Below, piece after piece: positions 39,289 to 50,964 of a stretch of DNA of 64,000 nucleotides. Below the pieces are notes generated by a model. That model ran no database searches. It worked only from the letters and a program-made list of their open reading frames with translations, and was not told the origin of the DNA. Source of the DNA: Woeseia sp034521225 (GTDB lineage: Bacteria; Pseudomonadota; Gammaproteobacteria; Steroidobacterales; Woeseiaceae); assembly GCA_034521225.1 (NCBI GenBank), contig JAXHMR010000021.1, forward strand, positions 113,135 through 177,134. Direction: 5' to 3'. How positions within the stretch are numbered: the first letter of the stretch is position 1; each line of letters starts with the position of its first letter. The position numbers and the translations under genes are program-made.

Positions 39289-40296
39289 CACCGGATTCTC
39301 CATGAACGTTTGGCTTTGGTGGTAAGCAGGGAGGCGGACTCCGCCAGGTCGGCAACGCGCTTCGTCCGCGGACCGGAAGGAGTGACCGGCATCCGGCTGC
39401 GTTTCCAGGCATCCCAGCTGAACAAGGCGACGGCAATCCAGATGCAGCTGAAGCAGATTGCGTGCGCCACTGTCAGCTGCTCGCCGTACAACAGCCCCGT
39501 CACAAACTGCATCGTTGGTGTAATGAACTGCATAAAGCCGAGCGTCGACAGCGTTAGTCGCCGGGCTGCCAGGGCAAAACAGAGCAGTGGCAGTACCGTC
39601 ACGGGACCGGCGGGTATCAGCAGGACATCGAGCACCTTGATACGGCCGCGAAGGACGCCGTCTGCACCTCTGTCGCCCAGGCGGATGTACCCAACGCGAG
39701 GGCATCAGTATTATTGTTTCTATGAACAGGCCCGGCATGCCGCCGACCACGGTTTGCTTGCGAATGACGCCGTAGGTCGTGAATGACACGGCGAGCGCGA
39801 GCGAAATCAGTGGAAACTCGCCCCCACTGAAAGTCAGAACAGCAACACCGGCCACGGCCAGCAAGACGGCCGCGACCTGCAGCCGTCGTAGCGTCTCGCC
39901 GAGAAACAACACGCCGATAACGACATAGATCAACGGATTGATGTAATACCCGAGACTTGCCTGGAAGATCTGTGACTGCTGTACGGCCCAGACAAAAACC
40001 AGCCAGTTGATCGCGATGAATATGGCCGCCAGCGTCAGCAACCCGAGCGTGCGCGGGTGAGTCAGCGCGCGCCTGACCTCGGGCCACTGCCGGCGCAGGG
40101 CAATTATCATTGCGCCGAACGGAATCGCCCACAGCACGCGGTGTGACAGTATTTCCAGCGCCGCCACCTGCTGCACAGCCTTGAAATAGATCGGCAGGAA
40201 GCCCCACATCAGGTACGCGCACAGTGCGGCAATGATGCCATTCCGGCCGCGGTTTTCCGGCGCTTCGCCAACGGGTGTCGCTTGTTTCTGTGGCAT
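39258..40296 (-). CDS. rarD: RarD-like EamA permease, frameshifted
   Basis: RarD proteins are EamA-family membrane transporters of uncertain substrate. The N-terminal half is typical: IIAALCAYLMWGFLPIYFKA, EILSHRVLWAIPFGAMII, INWLVFVWAVQQSQIFQASL and GYYINPLIYVVIGVLFLGE. After shifts near 39710 and 39650 the second half follows: LIPAGPVTVLPLLCFALAAR, STLGFMQFITPTMQFVTGLL and YGEQLTVAHAICFSCIWIAVA. The exact C-terminus is unclear, because the last residues overlap the convergent CaCA gene and a repeat-like fragment near 39300. Confidence 0.86.
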
Positions 40297-40301
40297 CGGG
40301 G

Positions 40302-42457
<2,156 letters not shown>

Positions 42458-42880
42458 TTACGTGGCGGCAGGCGGTCCTTTCAGTTCAACGGTATTGCCT
42501 TCAGGGTCATTGATATAAAGCGACGGTCCGTACCCGCGCGCACCATAGCGCTGCTCGACGTCACCGACAACCACGCCATGGGATTTCAGGTGCGCGATGA
42601 TCGCATCCGCGTTCCATGGATCAACCTGCAGGCAGAAGTGGTCCATGTTCGGCGCATTTCTCGCCGGTGCGGAAGAATACAACTGTCCCAGGTGCCCGTC
42701 GACGTCCACCAGGTCAATCAGCGATTGACCGGCTCGCAGCTGATACAGACCAATGCCCGCCTGTTCTTTTTCAATACTGCAGCCAATCACATCGCGGTAA
42801 AAGGCAAGCGCGGGCTCCAGCCGGCTCACCCGTATTACGACGTGATCGATCAGCTTCGGTGTTATCGGGTTATCGGGCAT
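42458..42880 (-). CDS. VOC family protein (glyoxalase/dioxygenase fold)
   Basis: An intact 140-residue VOC-superfamily protein. The N-terminal motif LIDHVVIRVSRLEPALAFYR carries the first metal ligand His. A second part, PNMDHFCLQVDPWNADAII, and the C-terminal GARGYGPSLYINDPEGNTVE, with the conserved Glu, complete the site. Such proteins act as glyoxalases, dioxygenases or resistance proteins, and the substrate cannot be predicted. It lies directly upstream of the prolyl oligopeptidase with no gap. Confidence 0.9.
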   Translation of the reverse strand: MPDNPITPKLIDHVVIRVSRLEPALAFYRDVIGCSIEKEQAGIGLYQLRAGQSLIDLVDVDGHLGQLYSSAPARNAPNMDHFCLQVDPWNADAIIAHLKSHGVVVGDVEQRYGARGYGPSLYINDPEGNTVELKGPPAAT

Positions 42881-43233
42881 TGCGGTGGGCGGAGACTCCG
42901 GTACGCGTTAATCGATGAAGTCTACGGGCCGGTCCCTGTTACCTGCAACTGGTAGTCCTGGCGCTATGCCGCACCCCGGCACCCGCTCGATATGAACAAT
43001 CTGTCTAACAAAAAGCACTGCGCCATGCATCCAACCCTCAATGCCGCAATGTGAGTTCCGACCCGTGGACCCCATTCCGGCGACACGGCCGGCGCGCTAA
43101 GCGATTTTTCGAAAGTCCGGGTGCCGCCTACCGAGTACGACGGTTACATCGCCGTGTGTGCCTTCGCTGCCCTTTTCTGCGCACCCGCACTCCATTAGGC
43201 TTTGCAGTCCCGCGCCACGGTTACGGACAGCCC
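42881..43233. other. Intergenic region with no supported feature
   Basis: About 350 bp between the divergent VOC and rhomboid genes. I see no conserved coding piece, hairpin or repeat. It must hold the promoters of both genes. Open frames crossing it have no recognisable protein sequence before the rhomboid helix begins. Confidence 0.4.
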
Positions 43234-43839
43234 ATGCTGCAGATCAACCAGCCCGCCGCCACGGCAATTTTCGTCGTGACCATTGCCATCAGCCTGCTGG
43301 GCCTGTACCGGATGCCGCGGGTTATCGAACGCAGCCTGTTCCGGCCCTACTGGTTTCTGCGGGGCCGGCAATACGAGACGATCGTGAGCAGCGGCTTCGT
43401 GCATGCTGATCTCGGCCATCTGCTGTTCAATATGTTTACGTTTTATTTCTTCGCGTTTTCGATGGAACAGGCGATCGGGACGTTTCGGTTTGTGCTGCTG
43501 TATGCGACCGGCCTTGTGCTTAGTCACTCCTGCAGTTACTTCAAGCACCGTGAAAACCCGGAGTACGCGTCGCTGGGCGCATCCGGCGCCATTTCGGCGG
43601 TGTTGTTCGCCTATATCGTCTATTACCCGACGGCGACGCTGCTGCTGTTCCCGATTCCGGTGCCCATTCCGGCCGCCCTGTTTGCCGTCGGCTACGTGGC
43701 CTATTCGTACTGGGCCGCGAAACAGGCCCGGGACCGGATCAATCACGATGCACACCTGTGCGGTGCCTTGAGCGGCCTCGCGTTTGTGGCCGGCACGGAC
43801 CCGGCCGCGTATCGAACGCTGTTTGCGCTGTTCCTGTAA
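43234..43839 (+). CDS. Rhomboid family intramembrane serine protease
   Basis: Rhomboids cut membrane proteins within the bilayer using a Ser-His dyad. This 201-residue protein has six helices. Landmarks are the loop-1 region FLRGRQYETIVSSGFVHADL, the helix-2 motif HLLFNMFTFYFFAF, the catalytic serine in SLGASGAISAVLFAY, and the catalytic histidine in INHDAHLCGALSGLAF. The start at ATG 43234 (MLQINQPAATAIFVVTIAIS) begins just before the first helix; the open frame upstream shows no similarity. Substrate unknown. Confidence 0.9.
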   Translation: MLQINQPAATAIFVVTIAISLLGLYRMPRVIERSLFRPYWFLRGRQYETIVSSGFVHADLGHLLFNMFTFYFFAFSMEQAIGTFRFVLLYATGLVLSHSCSYFKHRENPEYASLGASGAISAVLFAYIVYYPTATLLLFPIPVPIPAALFAVGYVAYSYWAAKQARDRINHDAHLCGALSGLAFVAGTDPAAYRTLFALFL

Positions 43840-43845
43840 CAGCGG

Positions 43846-45012
43846 TCAGGGCCTGGCATAGCCCGTGAGTTCAACATAGCCGCGTCCATTTAACGGTGTG
43901 TTGCCGCGAGTCCCGCTGATATCGACAGCGCCTTCCCAGTAGCGCACCCAGGTATCGAGTTCCTGGTCCCGCAGCACCGGACGGATGTGTAGATCAAGCG
44001 ACGCTTGCGGCACGACGAGTCGCCATTCATTCGGGTATTGCCCGCCGGCCGGGCTGTCCCAGTGTGCCAGGACGGATAGCTGCACATCTTCCGGCGCAAG
44101 CGGTACCGGCGCCTCGCCGGGTGGCATCAAGGTGCCGGCGCTGTAGGCATCCGTGCTGCCGTCCTTCTTGCGCAGCTGGTAGTACATCAGGTCCGTGCCG
44201 TCCTCGAGTTGCAGCGAAAACCAGTCCCAGCCCGCCTGGTCGTCCGCCAGCGCACTGGAGCTCCACTCGCGGTCCAGCCAGCTCGTGCCGCTGACCTCGT
44301 ATCGCGTACCGTCAACTTGCAGGGTGCCGGTGGTCGTCGGTCTTGGAATCGAATGATGATCGAGCGCGTTACCCCGGTCGGCCGACTTTTGCGACAGGCC
44401 GTTGTCCCCTTGCAGCACGGGCGGCCTGGCAGGCACCAGCGACAGGTCCAGACGGTTGGCGCCGTCGGCGGCCGAGACCTGCCACCGGTCCGCGTCGCCT
44501 GAACTGCCGGGGAAAAGCTGTATCGACCAGTCGTAGAGCCAGACGCGGAACGGATCCCGTTCGGCGCCGGCCAGGCCCGCCGCCGCCCGCGCCTGGCGTT
44601 CGGCGACATGGAACGCACCGCGTTCAACATCCGTTATCGCGAAATGTCCGATATGGATGCTGTCCGTGGCCCATGCCGATCCCTGCGCCGGCGGCGGATC
44701 GAGCGACAGCGCGAAGCGGAACAGCGTCAGCTCATAACCGAAGCGCCTGCCGCTGCTGGTATCGAGGTGACCGGTCAGGTACCACCATTCGTTGCGGTAC
44801 CCGTCATGCGGTCCGTGATCGCGTGGAAACGCGAAGACGCGAGGCTCGAGAGCCCGGCGGTAGCCACTTTCCCGCGGGCTGCCGAGCAGGTCCGACAAGT
44901 CCGGCGCGGCCGCAGCCACCGGGGGTTCGGGGGCCTTCGCGCAGCCAGCATGGAAAAGAAAAACGCCTGTAAAAACAGCTGTTAATAAACAGATCTTGAT
45001 GTTGACTAACAT
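43846..45012 (-). CDS. AttH-like secreted hydrolase (lipocalin/CrtC-like domain)
   Basis: This intact 388-residue lipoprotein (lipobox FLFHAGC) belongs to the AttH/CrtC-like secreted hydrolase family (COG5621). Typical parts are FPRDHGPHDGYRNEWWYLTG, DSIHIGHFAITDVERGAFHV, VSGTSWLDREWSSSALADDQ and GWDWFSLQLEDGTDLMYYQL. The name refers to attEFGH loci, where this protein is encoded after an ABC exporter, as here. Its reaction is unproven; relatives hydrate carotenoids. ATG 45012 follows the permease stop after one base, so it is in the same operon. Confidence 0.9.
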   Translation of the reverse strand: MLVNIKICLLTAVFTGVFLFHAGCAKAPEPPVAAAAPDLSDLLGSPRESGYRRALEPRVFAFPRDHGPHDGYRNEWWYLTGHLDTSSGRRFGYELTLFRFALSLDPPPAQGSAWATDSIHIGHFAITDVERGAFHVAERQARAAAGLAGAERDPFRVWLYDWSIQLFPGSSGDADRWQVSAADGANRLDLSLVPARPPVLQGDNGLSQKSADRGNALDHHSIPRPTTTGTLQVDGTRYEVSGTSWLDREWSSSALADDQAGWDWFSLQLEDGTDLMYYQLRKKDGSTDAYSAGTLMPPGEAPVPLAPEDVQLSVLAHWDSPAGGQYPNEWRLVVPQASLDLHIRPVLRDQELDTWVRYWEGAVDISGTRGNTPLNGRGYVELTGYARP

Positions 45013-45013
45013 G

Positions 45014-47525
45014 CTAATCCTCGCGCATGGCCTGTGCCGGGTGTGCCCGCGACGCGCGCCAGGCGGGGTAGATGCCGGCCAGGAACGCCACGCCGGCGGA
45101 CAGTAACAGCGCCTGCCACAGTACCGCCGGGTCCACTACGATCTCCATACTCCAGCCGAATGCGCGGCGGTTGATGACGTCGATCAGCATCCAGGACATC
45201 AGGAGGCCCAGCGGGATTGCAGCGAGCCCGCTCAGGAGACCGATATAGGTGGTTTGCAACGTCACGAGTCCGCCGAGTTCGAGACGCGTTACCCCGAGCG
45301 CACGCAACACGGCGAGTTCCCGCGCACGCTCCATCTGCAGCGCGCAGCATCGCGCCGAGTATGCCGATGACGGCAACGCCGACGGCCAGCCAGTAAAGCA
45401 CATGGGTAATGATGAATGTGCGGTCGAAAATCTCGAGTGACCGTTGCCTCAGGTCGCGGTTCGAGCGCACCGACAGTACCGCGCGATCGCCGGCCGCCGC
45501 CCTGAGCCTTGCCTGTACACGTTGTGCATCCGCGTCCGGCTCGAGATAAATTCCCAGCGAATCAACGGCGGGGTCGTCCCAGAACCGGTCATAAAGGCGC
45601 CGGCTGACCAGCACGGTTTCCGGATTGGCGTCATAGCTCCGGAACGTTGCTGCAACGTCGAAGCCGCGTGGTCCCGGGCCGGTCTGCAGGGTCAGCGTAT
45701 TGCCGGGCCGGATGGCGCGCCGGTAGGCAAGTGCCTCGGACACGACGACGGCTTCGCCGCGTTCAAACGCGGGCCAGACCGTATCCGGGTCGGCGTCGAG
45801 CAGTGTGGTACCGGCGAAACTCTCAGGCGCCATTTTCAGCGCGACGAGCCGCGTGCGGCCCTCGGGAGTCTCAAGCCATGCACGGCGACTGCTGCTCCAG
45901 GCAGCAACGCCGTCGACCGCGGCAAGGTCGGCAACCAGGGACGGCGCCATGTCGCCGCCACCATCGAGTGCGACATAGAAGTCTGATCGCAGCGTCTGGT
46001 CGAGCCAGCTGCTGACCGACGTGCGAAAACTGTCGACCATGATGCTGACGCCAATCGTGGCGGATACGGCGACCGCAAGCGCGACAATCGCGACGCCGGT
46101 GCGGCTGAGACTCGCCGCAACACCCGCTATGGCGAGACTGGCTGCATTGCCGGCAAAGCGGCGTGCGAACCACGCGCATCCCCGTGTCAGCCAGCGGACG
46201 GCGGGCGGCAGGCAGAGACCAAGGCCGAAAATAAGGAAGAACAGCGCTGTCAGTCCGGCCGCCAGACTGTCACCCGAGACTTGCACCAACAACAGGGACA
46301 GCAGCGCACAGCCGGCGCCGGCCGCCGCCAGCCACGGCAGCAGCGAATGCGCCCGGCGCTCGATCACCGAGCGTGACATCGCCAGCCTCGGCCGCCAGGA
46401 GGACGCCTCACAGGCCGGTATTGCGGCCGCGGCGAAGGTTGCGGCAAGGCCCGCGCCAAATCCCCTGGCAAGCGACAGCGCGTTGATGTCGACGCCGGTA
46501 ACGCTGACCCGAAAGTACAGGTCATTGATTGACTGCGACACCAGCACCAGCAGTTGCTCGCCTGAGCCAGGATGCCGGCCGCGATACCGAACAGCGCGCC
46601 GGCAATCCCGAGCGCCAGGGCTTCGCCCAGCAGCAACCGAAATACCTGCCCCCGAGTGACTCCCAGCCCGCGCAGGATGCCCAGCAGGTTGCGGCGCTGC
46701 AGGACGGCAAAGCTGACACTGTTGTAGATCAGGAAAACGCCTACCAGCATCGCGAGCAGGCTCATGGCCGTCAGGTTGGTCGTAAACGCCCGGCTCATTT
46801 CGGCGGTAGTCTGCGTTCGGTTGCCGGCATTCAGCACTTCGAGATCGGCGGGCAGCAGGCGGCTAAGTTGCTTCGCGTCATCGTCATCGGCGCGTACGTC
46901 AATGCGGCTCAGCCGCCCTGCCATGCCCAGCCATTCCTGGGCCAGGGCGATATCCAATACCACGACGTCATCGAGTGCCGCCGTGCCCGCACCGCTCCCG
47001 ATGTGATCAACCAGGACGGCGCTCCGTGTGCGGCCATTGACCCGCAGATCGAAACGTTCGCCGGTCTCGACGCCCAATTCGCGCGCCGTCCGCGGCGTCA
47101 GCAGCACGGCGCCAGGCATTGTCAGCAGCCCGCGCACACGTGCAGCCAAACCGTCCGCGCCGCTCGCCGATGCCGTGAAACCGCGCATGGCGCGTTCGGC
47201 AAAAATATCGATGCCAAGCAATTCAAGTGTCCGGTCACCGGATTCCGCCTGGCCCTGCACGACCGGTGCAATATTCTGTACGCCATGCGCAACACGCAGT
47301 TCGGCATAGATGCATTCGTCGATACCACCCGGGCCGCCCACGACCTGGTGCGTGGCGTTGCCGTTCAGTGTTTCCATCGACAGGCGGTACGCGAGTTGCG
47401 CGCTGCTGCTGGCCAGGTCGACGGCAACCATCACGGCGACACCGATGGTGATGCCGGCCAATGCCAACGCAAGTTGCCACGGATGGCGACAGGTAGCCGA
47501 AGCTTGCGCGTTGGAGTGCCGGCAT
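45014..47525 (-). CDS. ABC transporter permease with two FtsX modules (AttFG-like), frameshifted
   Basis: A large permease (about 835 residues) of the type fused from two FtsX modules. The N-terminal helix (LALALAGITIGVAVMVAVDL) precedes a periplasmic domain. Then come the first FtsX block (VFLIYNSVSFAVLQRRNLLG, ILRGLGVTRGQVFRLLLGEA), a second helix-plus-domain (AIVALAVAVSATIGVSIMVD), and a final FtsX block (ALQMERARELAVLRALGVTR, YPAWRASRAHPAQAMRED). Shifts occur near 47465, 46540 and 45370. The start at ATG 47525 (MPALQRASFGYL) is 8 bp after the ATPase stop. Substrate unknown; lipoprotein or lipid release is typical of the wider family. Confidence 0.87.
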
Positions 47526-47532
47526 GACCGCT

Positions 47533-48240
47533 TTAGCCTGCCGCCACGAGTCGCCCGTCCCGCAATTCCAGCGTCCGGTCGCACGCGGCGGCTACCGCGT
47601 TGCTGTGTGTCGCGACAATCAGGGTCGCACGCTGTTCGCGGCGCAATGTATCGAGCGATGACAGTACGTCCGCTGCCGTCCGGTCATCGAGATTGCCGGT
47701 GGGTTCATCGGCAAGCAGGATCGACGGCCGGTGAGCAAGCGCGCGTGCGATCGCTACGCGCTGCTGTTCGCCGCCGGAAAGAACATCCGGAAAGCTGTTG
47801 CCGCGATCGGCGAGTCCGACGGCCTGCAGCAACTCATCGACCCGCTGCGACGCTTCCTGCCCGCCTATGCCGTTCAGTTCGAGAACCAGCCGGATGTTGT
47901 CGGCGACCGATAGCGTCGATACCAGGTTGAAGGCCTGGTAAACGAATCCGATATGACGCCGACGGTAAAGTGTGCGGTCGCGTTCGGACATCGAAGTCAG
48001 GTCGTGGCCCGCAACGATGACCTGCCCTGCGTCCGGCGCATCGATACCGCAGATCAGGTTCAATAGCGTCGATTTTCCGGACCCGCTGCGCCCACGAAGA
48101 GCGATGGCCTCGCCCGACGCGAAATCCGCCGACAGATCGTCGAGCACAACGTGACGGCGCACGCCTTCCAAGTATGAATGACTGAGATGGCGAAGACTGA
48201 CGCTTGCGTCAGAGGATATTGAGGCTGTCACGGGCATCAA
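47533..48240 (-). CDS. ABC transporter ATP-binding protein (AttE-like)
   Basis: An intact 235-residue ATPase of the FtsX-exporter class. Walker A is RGRSGSGKSTLL, the Q-loop region FVYQAFNLVSTLSV, the ABC signature LSGGEQQRVAIARAL, Walker B ILLADEPTGNLDD and the switch histidine in LIVATHSNAVAAA. It is the first gene of the AttEFGH-like operon. Its start abuts the truncated LysR remnant, so the operon's original promoter region may have been altered by the same deletion. An ATG pair opens the protein (MMPVTASISS). Confidence 0.92.
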   Translation of the reverse strand: MMPVTASISSDASVSLRHLSHSYLEGVRRHVVLDDLSADFASGEAIALRGRSGSGKSTLLNLICGIDAPDAGQVIVAGHDLTSMSERDRTLYRRRHIGFVYQAFNLVSTLSVADNIRLVLELNGIGGQEASQRVDELLQAVGLADRGNSFPDVLSGGEQQRVAIARALAHRPSILLADEPTGNLDDRTAADVLSSLDTLRREQRATLIVATHSNAVAAACDRTLELRDGRLVAAG

Positions 48241-48425
48241 GCATCCCAGTACGGTCGATCCGGGTCAAATACCTAGGCCAGACGGCTTCCGACGACCCGC
48301 TATAATGCATGCACTGGTGGCCTGAAAGCTCATCGGGCGTCCCGGGTGTGCCATGTTCTGCGAGGTAATCCGGGCTGGCCGCGACCGCATGCGACCAGGG
48401 TCTCCATTTCGGCCAGCCGCCCCAT
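48241..48425 (-). pseudogene. Remnant of a LysR-family regulator with internal and 3' deletions
   Basis: Reading back from ATG 48425, the first residues MGRLAEMETLVA match the start of many LysR proteins. The sequence then jumps straight into a LysR substrate-binding fragment, AASPDYLAEHGTPGTPDELS followed by GHQCMHYSGSSEAVW, in another frame. The DNA-binding helices and the first half of the effector domain, roughly 180 residues, are missing, and so is everything after about residue 240. LysR genes are often divergent from the gene they control, so the neighbour at 48579 may have been its target. Confidence 0.7.
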
Positions 48426-48578
48426 CACTGTTCTCCATAACGCAACACTGCGACCCGTTTGAAGCCGGTTCTGTTCGGATTCCGAAAAACGTATGATGGG
48501 TGATATTGCTGCATAGCGAACCGACACCCGCTCATTTCCGGCGGAACACGCAGTGGACAACCAAGACGAGGATGCACC

Positions 48579-49278
48579 ATGGGATTATTGGTCGACGGCC
48601 AATGGAAAGACCAGTGGTACGACACCAAGGCCACGAAGGGACGTTTCAAGCGCTCGACCAGCGCCTTCCGGAACTGGGTGACCGCCGACGGCAGCCCCGG
48701 TCCGGACGGTGTGGGCGGCTTCCGCGCCGAAGCGGGCCGCTACCACCTGTACGTCTCGCTGGCCTGCCCCCGACGGCCTCGAAGGCGTAATCGCCGGCGA
48801 CTACTACCCGGACGCACTGCGTACAGAGATCGATGCGCTGAATGAACGCGTCTCAGACACCGTCAACAACGGCGTCTACCGCGCGGGATTTGCGACGACC
48901 CAGGAGGCCTACGAGAAAGCGGTGGAACCGCTGTTTGAATCACTGGATTGGCTGGACAAAAGGCTGGGCTCTCGCCGTTATCTGGCCGGTGACCGTATCA
49001 CTGAAGCCGACTGGCGCCTTTTCACGACATTGCTGCGCTTCAATGCTGTTCGCTCGGACGTTCGAATGCGATCGGCGAGCGTATCGTCGGTCTGCCCGAA
49101 ACTGCTGCTGGCCTACTGTCGCGCAAGTTGTACCAGGCGCTGCCCGGAGTCGCACGCGGCGCGCTGAACATGCGCCACGTCGGGCGCCGCTTTCTACGCA
49201 GGTCGCGGCATGATCAATCCGACCGGCGTTGTGCCTGTTGGCCCGGACATCGACTACAGTGAGCCGCACGGCCGCTAG
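48579..49278 (+). pseudogene. Glutathionyl-hydroquinone reductase missing internal blocks
   Basis: These GST-like enzymes (YqjG/Xi class) reduce glutathionyl-hydroquinones. The N-terminus GLLVDGQWKDQWYDTKATKG and AFRNWV, and the catalytic-cysteine region YHLYVSLACP, are normal. Full-length relatives continue with WAHRT and about 100 more residues of the thioredoxin fold. Here only a short piece (GLEGVIAG) links the cysteine to DYYPDALRTEIDALNERV. The C-terminal helical domain (VNNGVYRAGFATTQEAYE, YLAGDRITEADWRLFTTLLR) is present. Shifts near 48765 and 49060 lead to an end INPTGVVPVGPDI at 49278. As read it could not be active. Confidence 0.8.
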
Positions 49279-49340
49279 CCCGGACGGTCGGTGCGGTTGC
49301 GCAGATATGCCGATGCAATCGCCGCGGCGGTACCTGCCCT

Positions 49341-50956
49341 GTGAAACGCATTTTTGCCTTTGCTGTTTTCCTGCTGTTCCTGGCCGGCCTTGCGCTCGTC
49401 AACCTGGCCTCCATGAAGCCCGCCTCCGGTGCATGGAACGACTTGCCCGCCAGCAGCACCTCCGGCAAAACGGCTGATGCGGCAGGCGTTTTATCTGTGG
49501 ATGAGATTCGCCGGCTGACTGCCGGGCAGACGCCGGCCGCACTTGAGCTGTTCCGGAAATTCTTAAGCTTGCCCAATGACGCACGCCATCCTGACGACAT
49601 CCTGCGCATGGTCAGCTGGCTCGAAGCACGGTTTGGCACCCTCGGTTTCGAGACGCGGCGCCTGCCCACGGCAGGAAGCCCCCTGCTGTTTGCCGAACGC
49701 CGCCATGACGGGGCGGAAAAGACAGTGCTTGTCTATCTGCAGGCCGACGGCCAGCCGGTGGACCCGTCACGCTGGCAGCAGGACGACCCCTACCAGCCGG
49801 TCCTGAAAGAACGCGATGCCGATGGTAACTGGCACGAACTGCCGTGGGACCGGCTCTATGGTGAAATCGATGGCCGCTGGCGGATGGTCGCCCCGGTCCG
49901 CATCTGGAAACTGCAAAGGCCCGATGCAGGCCCGAGCTACGTGGCGGCCGTTGCGGCGCTGGATGACGCCGGCATCACGCCGGAATTCAACCTGAAGGTC
50001 ATTATTGATACCGAAGAAGGAACTCGGTTCGCCGCATCTCGCCGCTACGGTCGAGGAAAACCGCGAACGGCTGGCATGCTGACTGCTGTCCTGATCTTCG
50101 AGCGGACCGCCAGCGCTGGTGATCACCACGCGTCAGCTTCGGCGCTCGCGGCATCGTCGATGTGACACTTGTCAGCTACGGTCCGCGCGTACCGCAGCAC
50201 AGCGGGCATTACGGCAATTTCGTGCCGAATCCGGCACAGCATATGGCGCGCATTCTCGGTTCACTGAAGTCCATCGACGGGCGGGTCCTGGTACCGGGCT
50301 TTTACGACGGTATCAACCTGGATGACGATGTGCGCGAGATCCTCGCCAACGTTCCGGACGACGAGGCCGTGCTGCGCCGCCAGATTGGCTTTGCGCGGCC
50401 CGATGCCGTCGCCCCGACGCTGCAGGAGGCGTTGCAGTACCCGTCATTGAACATTCGCGGCCTGTCGTCGGCGTGGGTCGGCCCGGAGGCGCGTACGATC
50501 ATCCCGGATACGGCCACGGCCGAAATCGACATCCGCCTGGTGCTGGAATCCGACCCCGGCCCGCCTCCATCAGGCTCCTGGCGCCCACCTGGGATCTGCG
50601 CTGTCGCGTCATCGACCGCGGCTCCGACCGAGGCAGAACGGCTCGGGAAGCCGTATATCGTCGCGATGACCCACAACCTGAGCTATAACGCGTTTCGCAG
50701 TGATTTCGACGGCGCCGCCGGACTTCTCGCACGTGCCGGAATGAGACACCTGTACGGGCACGAACCGATCCTGATTCGTACAATGGGCGGGTCGATTCCC
50801 ATTGCGCCGTTTGTGACGACTGGCCGATTTCCGGCCGCCGCCATACGAGCCGTGGATCGACGATGATCTGCATAGCCAGAATGGAGTGTTGGCGTACCGG
50901 TTCTTTGTGAAGGTCTCTCTATCATAATGTCGGTTCTTGGCCAACCACTGCAGTGA
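49341..50956 (+). CDS. M20-family peptidase-like hydrolase, frameshifted
   Basis: An exported or membrane-anchored M20-type protein of about 535 residues. The N-terminal helix FAFAVFLLFLAGLALVNLAS precedes ELFRKFLSLPNDARHPDDIL. The first metal region reads VLVYLQADGQPVDPSRW; the usual HxD is QxD here, which I believe is normal in this subgroup. Later parts are FNLKVIIDTEE, PQHSGHYGNFVPNPAQHMAR, SLNIRGLSSAWVGPEAR and RTMGGSIPIAPFVTT. There are shifts near 49885, 50040, 50565 and 50825. The corrected end GLSIIMSVLGQPLQ stops at 50956, overlapping the next gene's region. Substrate unknown; probably a peptide or acylated amino acid. Confidence 0.83.
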
Positions 50957-50964
50957 ACGTCCGC

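Noticed and set aside
49700..49760. Loss of the metal-binding histidine in the second M20 protein (QxD in place of HxD)
   Set aside because: I believe this subgroup normally carries glutamine there, so it is probably not a defect; I could not verify it here.
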